From: Pseudomonadota bacterium
GTDB taxonomy: Bacteria > Pseudomonadota > Gammaproteobacteria > Steroidobacterales > Steroidobacteraceae
Assembly: GCA_023433705.1 (NCBI GenBank)
Contig: JAEYUC010000108.1
Location: 1 to 64,000, forward strand
Length of the DNA stretch: 64,000 bases
Direction: 5' to 3'
The notes beneath the pieces were generated by a model. The model saw nothing but the letters and a program-made list of their open reading frames with translations. It made no database searches and was not told where the DNA came from. The stretch's first letter is position 1, and every line of letters starts with the position of its first letter. Position numbers and translations under genes: made by a program. This document shows positions 16,100 to 23,704 of this stretch, in pieces.

Positions 16100-17347
16100 A
16101 TGTCGGTAGTGCAGGCCCTGTTCGGAATCCTCGTGTTCGTCGTGCTCGCGATGCCCTTCAGCACGAACTGGCGACGCATCAACTACAAACTCGTCGCGTT
16201 CGCGATCCTGTTGCAGTTCATCATCTGCGGGTTGCTGCTCAAGGCGCCCGGGATCCGCGACGGTCTGCAATACGTGAACCGCGCCGTTGGCGCGCTGGGC
16301 GCGGCCACCGTTCAGGGAACCTCGTTCGTCTACGGATTCCTCGGCGGCGGCACCGCTCCATTCGACGTGACCAACCCTGGCTTCATGACCGTCTTCGCGT
16401 TCCAGATCCTGCCGCTGGTCATCGTGATGTCGGCCATCTCGGCGCTGCTGTGGTACTGGCGGATCCTGCCGCTCGTCATCCGCGGAATCTCGGTGATTTT
16501 CGAGCGTGCGCTGGGCACGCGTGGACCCGCGGGCCTGGTGGCGACGGCCAACATCTTCATGGGACAGATCGAAGCGCCGCTGCTGGTGCGCCCGTACCTC
16601 GCGCGCATGAGCCGTTACGAGCTGCTGCTCATCATGACCGCGGGCATGGCGACCATCGCCGGATCGGTGATGGTCATCTACTCGGCGATGCTCGGCGAGC
16701 AGATCCAGGGCGTCCTCGGACAACTCATCACCAAGTCCATCATGTCGGTGCCCGCGGCCATCCTGTTCGCGCACGTGATGATCCCGGAGGGGAACGAGAG
16801 CTCGCAGGAGCTGGAGAAGCCGCCGCGCGTCTACGAAAGCTCGATGGACGCCGTCACGCGCGGCACCTCCGACGGACTCAATATCTACCTGCACATCCTC
16901 GCGATCCTCATCGTCGCGATCGCGCTGGTCGCGCTGCTGAACGGCATGATCAGTTTCATCAGCATCGGCGGCGAACCGCTCACGATGGAACGCTTCGTGG
17001 GCTGGCTGTTCGCGCCGATCGCCTGGCTCATGGGCGTTCCGTGGAGCGAGGCCGCGACGGTCGGCTCGTTACTCGGCGTGAAGACCGTGCTCAACGAATT
17101 CATCGCGTACGTGAACCTCCAGAACATGGCGCCGGGCACATTGTCCGAGACCAGCAAGCTGATTGCGTTGTACGCGGTATGCGGCTTCGCCAACCTGTCG
17201 AGCGTCGGCATCCAGATTTCGGGCATCGGCGCGATGTGTCCGGAGCGACGCCCGGACCTGATCAGCCTGGGCTTCAGGGCGCTGTACGCCGCGACTCTGG
17301 CTTCGTGCATGGCCGGCGCGGTCGTCGGCATCGTGTCGCGTTTCTAG
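16100..17347 (+). CDS. nupC: NupC-type concentrative nucleoside transporter
   Basis: This 415-residue inner-membrane symporter should import nucleosides with H+ or Na+. The CNT family signature is clear. GTSFVYGFLGGGTAPFDV and the substrate-site FMGQIEAPLLVRPYL (compare GQTEAPL in known members) come first, followed by TIAGSVMVIYSAMLG, NEFIAYVNL and CGFANLSSVGIQISGIG. About nine to ten hydrophobic segments are seen. AGAGG lies 8 nt before the ATG. Thymidine kinase begins 7 nt after it, which points to uptake and phosphorylation of thymidine as one unit. Confidence 0.9.
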   Translation: MSVVQALFGILVFVVLAMPFSTNWRRINYKLVAFAILLQFIICGLLLKAPGIRDGLQYVNRAVGALGAATVQGTSFVYGFLGGGTAPFDVTNPGFMTVFAFQILPLVIVMSAISALLWYWRILPLVIRGISVIFERALGTRGPAGLVATANIFMGQIEAPLLVRPYLARMSRYELLLIMTAGMATIAGSVMVIYSAMLGEQIQGVLGQLITKSIMSVPAAILFAHVMIPEGNESSQELEKPPRVYESSMDAVTRGTSDGLNIYLHILAILIVAIALVALLNGMISFISIGGEPLTMERFVGWLFAPIAWLMGVPWSEAATVGSLLGVKTVLNEFIAYVNLQNMAPGTLSETSKLIALYAVCGFANLSSVGIQISGIGAMCPERRPDLISLGFRALYAATLASCMAGAVVGIVSRF

Positions 17348-17354
17348 GCCGGCC

Positions 17355-17945
17355 ATGGCCAAGCTCTACTTCTATTACTCGACGATGAACGCGGGAAAAT
17401 CCACCGCGTTGCTGCAGGCCAGCCACAACTACGAAGAGCGCGGCATGCGTACGCTGCTCTACACCGCGAAACTCGACGACCGGCAAGGCGGGCGCATTCA
17501 CTCGCGCATCGGCATCGACCGCGAGGCGCGGCATTTCCACCCGGGGCTCAACCTGCGTACCGAGATCGCGCGCGAGCACCTGCGTTCCCCGCTCGCCTGC
17601 ATCCTGGTCGACGAGTCGCAGTTCCTGACCCCGGAGCAGGTCAAACAACTCGCCGCGGTGGTCGACGAACTCAACATCCCCGTGTTGTGCTACGGACTGC
17701 GCACGGACTTTCGCGGCGAGCTGTTCCCGGGGAGCGCGCAGCTGCTCGGGTGGGCTGACAACCTGGTCGAGATCAAGACCATCTGCCACTGCGGCCGCAA
17801 GGCCATCATGGTCGTCCGTGTCAAGAGCGACGGCACGGCGGAACGCGAGGGAGCGCAGATCGAGATCGGCGGCAACGAACGTTATGTGCCGCTGTGCAGG
17901 AAGCATTTTTCGCAAGCTCTTGCGGGCGCGACGATTCCCGCCTGA
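17355..17945 (+). CDS. tdk: Thymidine kinase
   Basis: This 196-residue cytoplasmic kinase salvages thymidine (and deoxyuridine) to the monophosphate. A P-loop (YYSTMNAGKST) opens the protein. A Walker-B/DESQ motif lies in ILVDESQFL, and the lasso zinc cysteines are in ICHCGRKA and YVPLCRKHF. Length and order match bacterial type II thymidine kinases. It follows the nucleoside transporter by 7 nt and precedes a TonB receptor by about 200 nt. Confidence 0.96.
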   Translation: MAKLYFYYSTMNAGKSTALLQASHNYEERGMRTLLYTAKLDDRQGGRIHSRIGIDREARHFHPGLNLRTEIAREHLRSPLACILVDESQFLTPEQVKQLAAVVDELNIPVLCYGLRTDFRGELFPGSAQLLGWADNLVEIKTICHCGRKAIMVVRVKSDGTAEREGAQIEIGGNERYVPLCRKHFSQALAGATIPA

Positions 17946-18147
17946 CAAACCGCGCACACTGCGCAAGATTCGATCAGCACTTCCCTTGCACCTCGAAGAA
18001 TCGTGAGCGTGCCGCTGCGCACCGCTGTCGCGCAAGCGCAGCAAGCGTCGCGTTTTTCTGTTGTAACTGCCACGTCATCTCATTAACGTGTACTCATAAA
18101 CCCGCAGCGCCGCAGAGATGGCGTCGGTCAAGAACACGGAGAACTCC

Positions 18148-20709
18148 ATGCGAAACACTCACCGGGCACCGTTGCTTCGGTTCCACAAGCCGGCCATTGC
18201 AAGCGCAATCTTGTTAGGCGCGGGCATAGGCCAGAACGCGCTCGCGCAATCGTCCGCCACCGAGGCCATCGAAGACGACCTCGCGGAAGTCGTGGTGTCG
18301 GCCTCGCGCCTGCGCGAGATCGGTCTCGTCGGTAACCAGACAGCTCCGAAATCGCGTGTCACGCTCACCGGCGAATATCTGGAATCCCAGGCCTCCGGCC
18401 AGACCGTGTTCCAGAGTCTCAACCAGATTCCCGGCGTCAACTTCACGAACTCCGATCCGTACGGCGGATCGGGCGGCAACCTGCGCATTCGCGGCTTCGA
18501 CGGTTCGCGTGTCTCGGTGACGTTCGACGGCATTCCGCTCAACGACTCCGGCAACTACTCGCTGTATCCCAACCAGATGCTCGATCCCGAGCTCATCGAG
18601 CGGGTGGACGTGAACCTCGGCACGACGGACGTGGACAGTCCGACGGCCTCCGCCACCGGCGGCACCGTCGCCTACAAGACCCGCCGGCCGACGCAGGAAT
18701 TCGGCGGCTTCGCGGTCGTGTCGTACGGTGAGAACGATTTCATGCGCGGGCTCGTGCGCATCGACACCGGCGAAATGGGTCCGTGGGGCACGAAGGCATT
18801 CGTCGCTGCTTCCTACCAGGACTACGACAAGTTCAAGGGGCCGGGCGGACTCACGCGCAAGCAGTTCAACTTCATGGTCCGGCAGGACTTCGAGAACAAC
18901 AACTTCGTGAGCCTCGCGGGCCACTGGAACGAGAACCGCAACGCGTTCTACCGCACCACGAGCATCGCGAATTTCGAAACCTTCGGTCGCGACTACGACA
19001 ACCTGCCGACCTGTACGCGCGATCTGCCGACCGCGGGCGCGGTCGACAACGAGAACGCGCAGCCGGTGCCCAACCAGCCTGGCCTGCTGGCCACGGACAA
19101 CCTGGCGAACCCGTCGAGCTGCACCAATTTCTACGGCGTGCGCATCAACCCGTCCGACACGGGCAATTTCCGCATGCAGTCGCTGTGGCACCTCGGTGAA
19201 AGCGTGCGCCTGTCCTTCGACGCGTCCTGGCAGTACACACTCGCCAACGGCGGCGGATCCACGACGATTTCGGAGACTCCGTCGGCGACCTCGCCCGACA
19301 AGCGCGTGCTCGGCAACACCGATCTCGTTGGCTGGGACCTCAACGGCGACGGCGACATCCTCGACACCGTACGCTTCCACACGCCGAACAACACCAACAC
19401 ACAGCGCTGGGGCGCGACCACCTCGCTGATCTGGGACATCAACGAGGACAACATCCTGCGCTTCGCCTTCTCGTGGGATCGCGCGCGCCACCGCCAGACG
19501 GCGCAGTGGGGCTACATCAACGACGAAGGCACGGGCGTCCTGGACGTGTTCGGGGGCCGCGGCGGTCGAGTCGCGCTGGCAGCCGACGGCGACGAGCTGC
19601 GCGGCCGCGACCGCTTCTCGATCGCGGAGCTCGAGCAGTACGCGCTCGAGTGGCGCTCCGAATTCATGGACGACAAGCTGATCGCGGCGATCGGCGTGCG
19701 CGCGCCGTTCTTCACGCGCGAGCTCAACCAGTACTGCTACACGCCGAACGGCGGTTCGGGAACCTCGGGCACGATCGGCGCCGGAGGCGGAGCGCTGTGC
19801 ACGAGCCGCGCGCCGCTCAGCGTGCTGCCGAACGGCAACGTGACGTTCGCGCCGGCGGCGAATGCGATGACCGGGCCGGTGGAATTCATTCCGCCGTGGA
19901 GCGATGAAGTCGAGTTCGACGACATCCTGCCGAACGCGGGCATCACGTTCAAACCGTGGGACAACCACTCGTTCTACGCGTCGTATGCCGAAGGCCTGTC
20001 GGCGCCGCGCACGGACAACCTGTACTCGGTGATCCGGCTCGACGACGGCAGCATCGGGCATCCGACGCCGGAGTCCGAGACCACCAAGGCGTATGACATC
20101 GGCTGGCGCATGAACAACTCGCGCACCATCGCCTCGCTCGCGCTGTACCGCATCGACTACACGAATCGCATCGTGACGTCGTTCGACGAAGCGCTCGGCT
20201 TCAACGTCGACCGCAACGTCGGCGACGTGAAGGTCGAGGGCTTCGACGCGCAGCTCGGCCGGCGCTTCGGCGAGCTCGTGGACCTGAGCCTGTCCGTGGC
20301 CTACAACGACAGCGAGCTGCTCGACGATATCCCGACGTCGACGACGCCGATCCCGACCGCCGGCAAGACGCTGGTCGAGACGCCGAAGTGGATGTTCGGC
20401 GCGCGCATCGACGTCAAGGCGACCGAGGACATGCGCGTGGGCCTGCAGGCGAAGAAGGTCGGCGATCGTTACGGCACCGATCTCAACACGGAGATCTCGC
20501 CCAGCTACACCGTCGTGGATCTCGACGCGCGTTACACGATCAACTTCCCCGGCATCGAATCCGCGGAAGTGCGGCTGAACGTGATCAACCTGCTCGACGA
20601 GGAATACTTCGGCAACATCAGCTCGGGCACCGGTCTCGGCAGTTCGGTCGGCTTCTATTCGATCGGGGCGCCGCGCACGGTGATGGGCTCGATCCGCTTC
20701 AACTTCTGA
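18148..20709 (+). CDS. TonB-dependent outer-membrane receptor (putative nucleotide/DNA-fragment receptor)
   Basis: This 853-residue protein has a signal peptide (HKPAIASAILLGAGIGQNALA) and a TonB-box-like start (LAEVVVSASRL). A plug domain follows (LNQIPGVNFTNSDPYGG, LRIRGFDGSRVSVTFDGIPL), then a 22-strand-type barrel ending in an aromatic residue (SIRFNF). The ATG is preferred to one ten codons upstream because GGAGA lies 6 nt before it. A loop at Asp397 reads DLNGDGDI, a DxNxDG calcium-binding pattern. It is shorter than the three 1000-residue receptors further right and belongs to a different subfamily. Its position between tdk and two secreted EEP enzymes suggests uptake of nucleotides, nucleosides or oligonucleotides. 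Phosphate or iron chelates are alternatives. Confidence 0.88.
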   Translation: MRNTHRAPLLRFHKPAIASAILLGAGIGQNALAQSSATEAIEDDLAEVVVSASRLREIGLVGNQTAPKSRVTLTGEYLESQASGQTVFQSLNQIPGVNFTNSDPYGGSGGNLRIRGFDGSRVSVTFDGIPLNDSGNYSLYPNQMLDPELIERVDVNLGTTDVDSPTASATGGTVAYKTRRPTQEFGGFAVVSYGENDFMRGLVRIDTGEMGPWGTKAFVAASYQDYDKFKGPGGLTRKQFNFMVRQDFENNNFVSLAGHWNENRNAFYRTTSIANFETFGRDYDNLPTCTRDLPTAGAVDNENAQPVPNQPGLLATDNLANPSSCTNFYGVRINPSDTGNFRMQSLWHLGESVRLSFDASWQYTLANGGGSTTISETPSATSPDKRVLGNTDLVGWDLNGDGDILDTVRFHTPNNTNTQRWGATTSLIWDINEDNILRFAFSWDRARHRQTAQWGYINDEGTGVLDVFGGRGGRVALAADGDELRGRDRFSIAELEQYALEWRSEFMDDKLIAAIGVRAPFFTRELNQYCYTPNGGSGTSGTIGAGGGALCTSRAPLSVLPNGNVTFAPAANAMTGPVEFIPPWSDEVEFDDILPNAGITFKPWDNHSFYASYAEGLSAPRTDNLYSVIRLDDGSIGHPTPESETTKAYDIGWRMNNSRTIASLALYRIDYTNRIVTSFDEALGFNVDRNVGDVKVEGFDAQLGRRFGELVDLSLSVAYNDSELLDDIPTSTTPIPTAGKTLVETPKWMFGARIDVKATEDMRVGLQAKKVGDRYGTDLNTEISPSYTVVDLDARYTINFPGIESAEVRLNVINLLDEEYFGNISSGTGLGSSVGFYSIGAPRTVMGSIRFNF

Positions 20710-20721
20710 TCCGCGCGCCAC

Positions 20722-21969
20722 GTGCGCGGCCTCGCGGTAGTCATACTGGCGGCGGGCATTCTGCCCGCCGCCTCCGCACCGGCCTCTCCCGACCCGATCC
20801 GCATCGCGACCTTCAACGCGAGTCTCAATCGAGACAGCGAAGGCGGTTTGCGCCGGGCCGTCTCGACTCCCGACGATCCGCAAGTCCGCGCGGTCGCGAC
20901 GATCATCCGGACCGTGCGTCCCGACATCCTGTTGCTGCAGGAGTTCGATTACGACGCCAAGGGCTCCGCGCTGCGCGATTTCCAGGCTAACTATCTTGCA
21001 CGGGCCGACGGAAACACGGCGCCCATCGAATACGAGTATTCGTTCTTCGCGCAATCGAACACCGGCATTCCTTCGGGCTTCGATCTCGACAACGACGGCA
21101 GGATCGGCGGCGGCGCGGACGCACTCGGGTTCGGCGAGTTTCCCGGCCAGTACGGCATGGTCGTATTGTCGAAATTTCCGATCGAACGCGGGCGCGTGCG
21201 TACATTCCGGAAATTCCTGTGGCGCGACATGCCCGGTGCGCTGCTGCCCGACCGGCTCGACACTCCCGAACCCGCCGACTGGTATTCCGCCGGGGAACTC
21301 GCGATTCTGCCGCTCAGCTCGAAGAGCCACTGGGACATTCCCGTGCGGATCGGCGCGACGACGCTGCACCTGCTCGCCAGCCACCCGACGCCGCCCGCCT
21401 TCGACGGACCCGAAGACCGCAACGGCCTGCGCAACCACGACGAGATCCGTTTCTGGAAGGACTATCTGTCCGGGGGCGATGCCCGGTACATCCGCGACGA
21501 CGCCGGGAAACGCGGCGGCTTCGCCGGCAAGTCATTCGTCGTCATGGGCGATCTCAACTCGGATCCGCAGGATGGCGACAGCCGGCACGAAGCCATTCGC
21601 GCCCTCATCGCACATCCGCGGATCGCGGGAAATCACGTGCCGGTGAGCGCGGGCGCGGCCGAGGCATCGAAGCGCCAGGGCGGCGCGAACACCGGCCATC
21701 GCGGAACGGAAAGCGATACCGCAGATTTCAACGACCGCGTCGCCGGCAACCTGCGGGTCGACTATCTACTGCCGTCCGTGAACCTCGCGATCTGCGGCCA
21801 CGGCGTCTTCTGGCCGGCATCGGACGGCGAACATGCACCGCTGGTCTGGGGGACTCCTCCGCCGAGCTCGGATCACCGGCTGGTGTGGATGGACATCACC
21901 GCAGGCGCAGCTCGATGCCCACCGGGCAGTGATCCGACAACCAGCGCTTCTCCGCCACCTCGTCGTTGA
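20722..21969 (+). CDS. Secreted endonuclease/exonuclease/phosphatase (EEP) family protein
   Basis: This 415-residue protein has a signal peptide (VVILAAGILPAASA) and the EEP fold used by DNase I, exonuclease III and phosphodiesterases. The motifs are IRIATFNASLNRD, the metal Glu in ILLLQEFDYD, LLASHPTPP, the catalytic VMGDLNSDPQDGD and the final SSDHRLVWMD. A loop at Asp121 reads DLDNDGRIGG, an EF-hand/dockerin-like calcium pattern. The start is a GTG 12 nt after the TonB receptor stop, so the two are probably cotranscribed. The final 17 or so residues beyond the fold are read from DNA antisense to the convergent HAD-EEP gene, a 74-bp overlap. Nuclease versus phosphodiesterase activity is undecided. 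Confidence 0.85.
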   Translation: MRGLAVVILAAGILPAASAPASPDPIRIATFNASLNRDSEGGLRRAVSTPDDPQVRAVATIIRTVRPDILLLQEFDYDAKGSALRDFQANYLARADGNTAPIEYEYSFFAQSNTGIPSGFDLDNDGRIGGGADALGFGEFPGQYGMVVLSKFPIERGRVRTFRKFLWRDMPGALLPDRLDTPEPADWYSAGELAILPLSSKSHWDIPVRIGATTLHLLASHPTPPAFDGPEDRNGLRNHDEIRFWKDYLSGGDARYIRDDAGKRGGFAGKSFVVMGDLNSDPQDGDSRHEAIRALIAHPRIAGNHVPVSAGAAEASKRQGGANTGHRGTESDTADFNDRVAGNLRVDYLLPSVNLAICGHGVFWPASDGEHAPLVWGTPPPSSDHRLVWMDITAGAARCPPGSDPTTSASPPPRR

Positions 21970-23647
21970 AGACGACGCGCACGAACGGACTCTTCGCCAT
22001 CGTCTTCGCGAGATCGCGGCCCAGCAGGATCGTGTCGATGTACTCCCGCCACTCGCTGTCCCGGGTGCACGGGATGAACTTGCGGCGCGCGGTGACGTCC
22101 GTGAGACGCGCCGCCGCCGGCTCGCCGTCGGAAATCTCCGCGAAGACGTTGAGCTGACGCCCCTCCGCGTCACGCGCCGGGCCCTTTTCGAGCGCGAAAC
22201 GGCGGTTGAAATCCCCGAGCAGTCCGAAGCGCCGGCCCGCGCTCGCCTGCGAGTCGATCCACGCCTCGAGCGGCGCCACCTGCTTCGAGAGCAGATCGCA
22301 GTTGCGGCCGGGCGCGGTCAGCAGGCCCGCGGGGCAACCTGATTTCAAGTGAACCGACATCAGCGTGAATTCGTTGCGTGTGCCCGGAAAAAACGTGGCG
22401 ACGACGCCGCGCCGCACCGCGTCGTCCAGCGAGAGCGCCTCGTATTCCGCTTCGCAACGGAACGGCAGGCCGCGCCGGACCGCGAACCCGTTCTTCTGCG
22501 TGTGCGCGCGCGCCGAGAAGCAGAAGTCGTACCCGGGAAATACCTGCGCCGCGGCTTCGGGCCCATCTACTTCCTGCAACGCCACGATGTCGGCGCGTAG
22601 TTCGGCCGCGGCGGCGCGCAGCGCGGCATGGTCCTCTTCCGTGCGCGGCTCGCGCTGCGTGATCGCGCAGGGCAACGTGCGATCCCCGCCGCCCACCATG
22701 CCGCCGTCCTGCGCGCAGTTCGACCGCAGCGCGAGGTGGGTTTCGGGAGTCATCAGGTATTCGATGTTCCAGGTGGCGATGCGCACGCGTCCCGGATCGC
22801 CGGACCACGGGGCGATGCCCGGCAATGCGAGCACGGGACTCCCGGTGCGCAGGCCCGAGAACTTCTCCTCGACCGTGCCGAAGGGCGCGGTCCAAGAACC
22901 GTAGATCGGATTCGGCAGCAGGAACCAGGTCGTCCCGAAGCGTGGCGCGAGCCGTGCGCGGTCCCCGACGTACGCGCGCGGGTCGACGAAGTCGCCGATG
23001 TCGTCGCCGACCATCGCGACGATGCGGTAGTTTGCCGCGACGAACGCGCGGCGCGCGGTCTTCGCCGCCCAGTCAGGGCGCTCGCCCCGCAGCAGCATCC
23101 GGTCCGGGTCGGGCGCCGGATCGATACCGAGCGCGACGAGATTGCGCATCGTAGCGGTCTTCGCAGGACACTTGTCGTCCGCCGTCGGCGCCGGCGTCGA
23201 ACAGTCGCGATTCGAGATGTAGAACACCGTGTGGCCGAGCCGGCGCGCGGTTGCGATGAATTCGCGCGCGCCCGGAATCGCCTCCGCCTCGCCAGCCTTG
23301 ACCCATTCGCCCCAGGTCGCCGGGCTGTAGTTGGCGCGGTCGCGCAGCAGCCGGGCCTGGTAGATGGAGTTGTCGAGCACGGTTTCGTCGAGATCGAGCA
23401 CGATCGCGCTAGGCAACCGCGCAAGCTCGTCGGCCGGCGCGTCAGCCTGCTCGAGCGCCGCGCTGCCGGGCGCGGGCGCCGCGATCTTCTCGGCTGCCTG
23501 GCGGTAGACCTGCTCGGCGATGGCGCGGAATTCCGGGGCGCGCTGCAGCCACAGCGTGGCGTTCAGTGTTTCGCGACCGGTCAGGTCTTCGGCATGCACC
23601 GGTCCGATGCAGCAACAAACAAGGACAAACCACGAGAGTCGCGCCAT
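21896..23647 (-). CDS. Secreted HAD acid phosphatase / EEP nuclease fusion
   Basis: This 583-residue exported protein joins two hydrolases. After a signal peptide (MARLSWFVLVCCCIGPVHA) comes an e(P4)/class B-type HAD phosphatase. It has the nucleophile motif LDLDETVLDN, the Thr/Ser motif YISNRDCS, Lys in WAAKTARRAF, and MVGDDIGDF (to about residue 265). From about residue 285 an EEP domain follows with RIATWNIEYL, IVALQEVDG, MSVHLKSGC, LLGDFNRRF and SDHCPVGIEL. HAD enzymes of this type strip phosphate from nucleotides, and EEP enzymes cleave phosphodiesters. The fusion could therefore turn nucleic acid to nucleosides for the transporter/tdk pair. It has its own promoter side and converges on the single-domain EEP gene. 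The frame is continuous with no sign of a sequencing error. Confidence 0.85.
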   Translation of the reverse strand: MARLSWFVLVCCCIGPVHAEDLTGRETLNATLWLQRAPEFRAIAEQVYRQAAEKIAAPAPGSAALEQADAPADELARLPSAIVLDLDETVLDNSIYQARLLRDRANYSPATWGEWVKAGEAEAIPGAREFIATARRLGHTVFYISNRDCSTPAPTADDKCPAKTATMRNLVALGIDPAPDPDRMLLRGERPDWAAKTARRAFVAANYRIVAMVGDDIGDFVDPRAYVGDRARLAPRFGTTWFLLPNPIYGSWTAPFGTVEEKFSGLRTGSPVLALPGIAPWSGDPGRVRIATWNIEYLMTPETHLALRSNCAQDGGMVGGGDRTLPCAITQREPRTEEDHAALRAAAAELRADIVALQEVDGPEAAAQVFPGYDFCFSARAHTQKNGFAVRRGLPFRCEAEYEALSLDDAVRRGVVATFFPGTRNEFTLMSVHLKSGCPAGLLTAPGRNCDLLSKQVAPLEAWIDSQASAGRRFGLLGDFNRRFALEKGPARDAEGRQLNVFAEISDGEPAAARLTDVTARRKFIPCTRDSEWREYIDTILLGRDLAKTMAKSPFVRVVFNDEVAEKRWLSDHCPVGIELRLR

Positions 23648-23704
23648 GAATCCTCCGCTGATCCAGCGCGGAGTATTCCAGACTTCGTGCGGCGTCCGGA
23701 AGCT

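Noticed and set aside
14173..17388. A 1071-codon open frame on the plus strand across ctlX, the dioxygenase and the nucleoside transporter.
   Set aside because: It runs antisense or out of frame through genes with clear family motifs and has the Arg/His/Asp-rich composition typical of high-GC shadow frames.
17946..18147. A terminator for tdk near GCGTCGCGTTTTTCTG.
   Set aside because: The T run is there but I could not find a stem of useful length and pairing before it.
18214..21438. A 1074-codon minus-strand open frame opposite the TonB receptor and EEP genes.
   Set aside because: Antisense to two well-supported genes, no recognizable domain, no ribosome-binding site.
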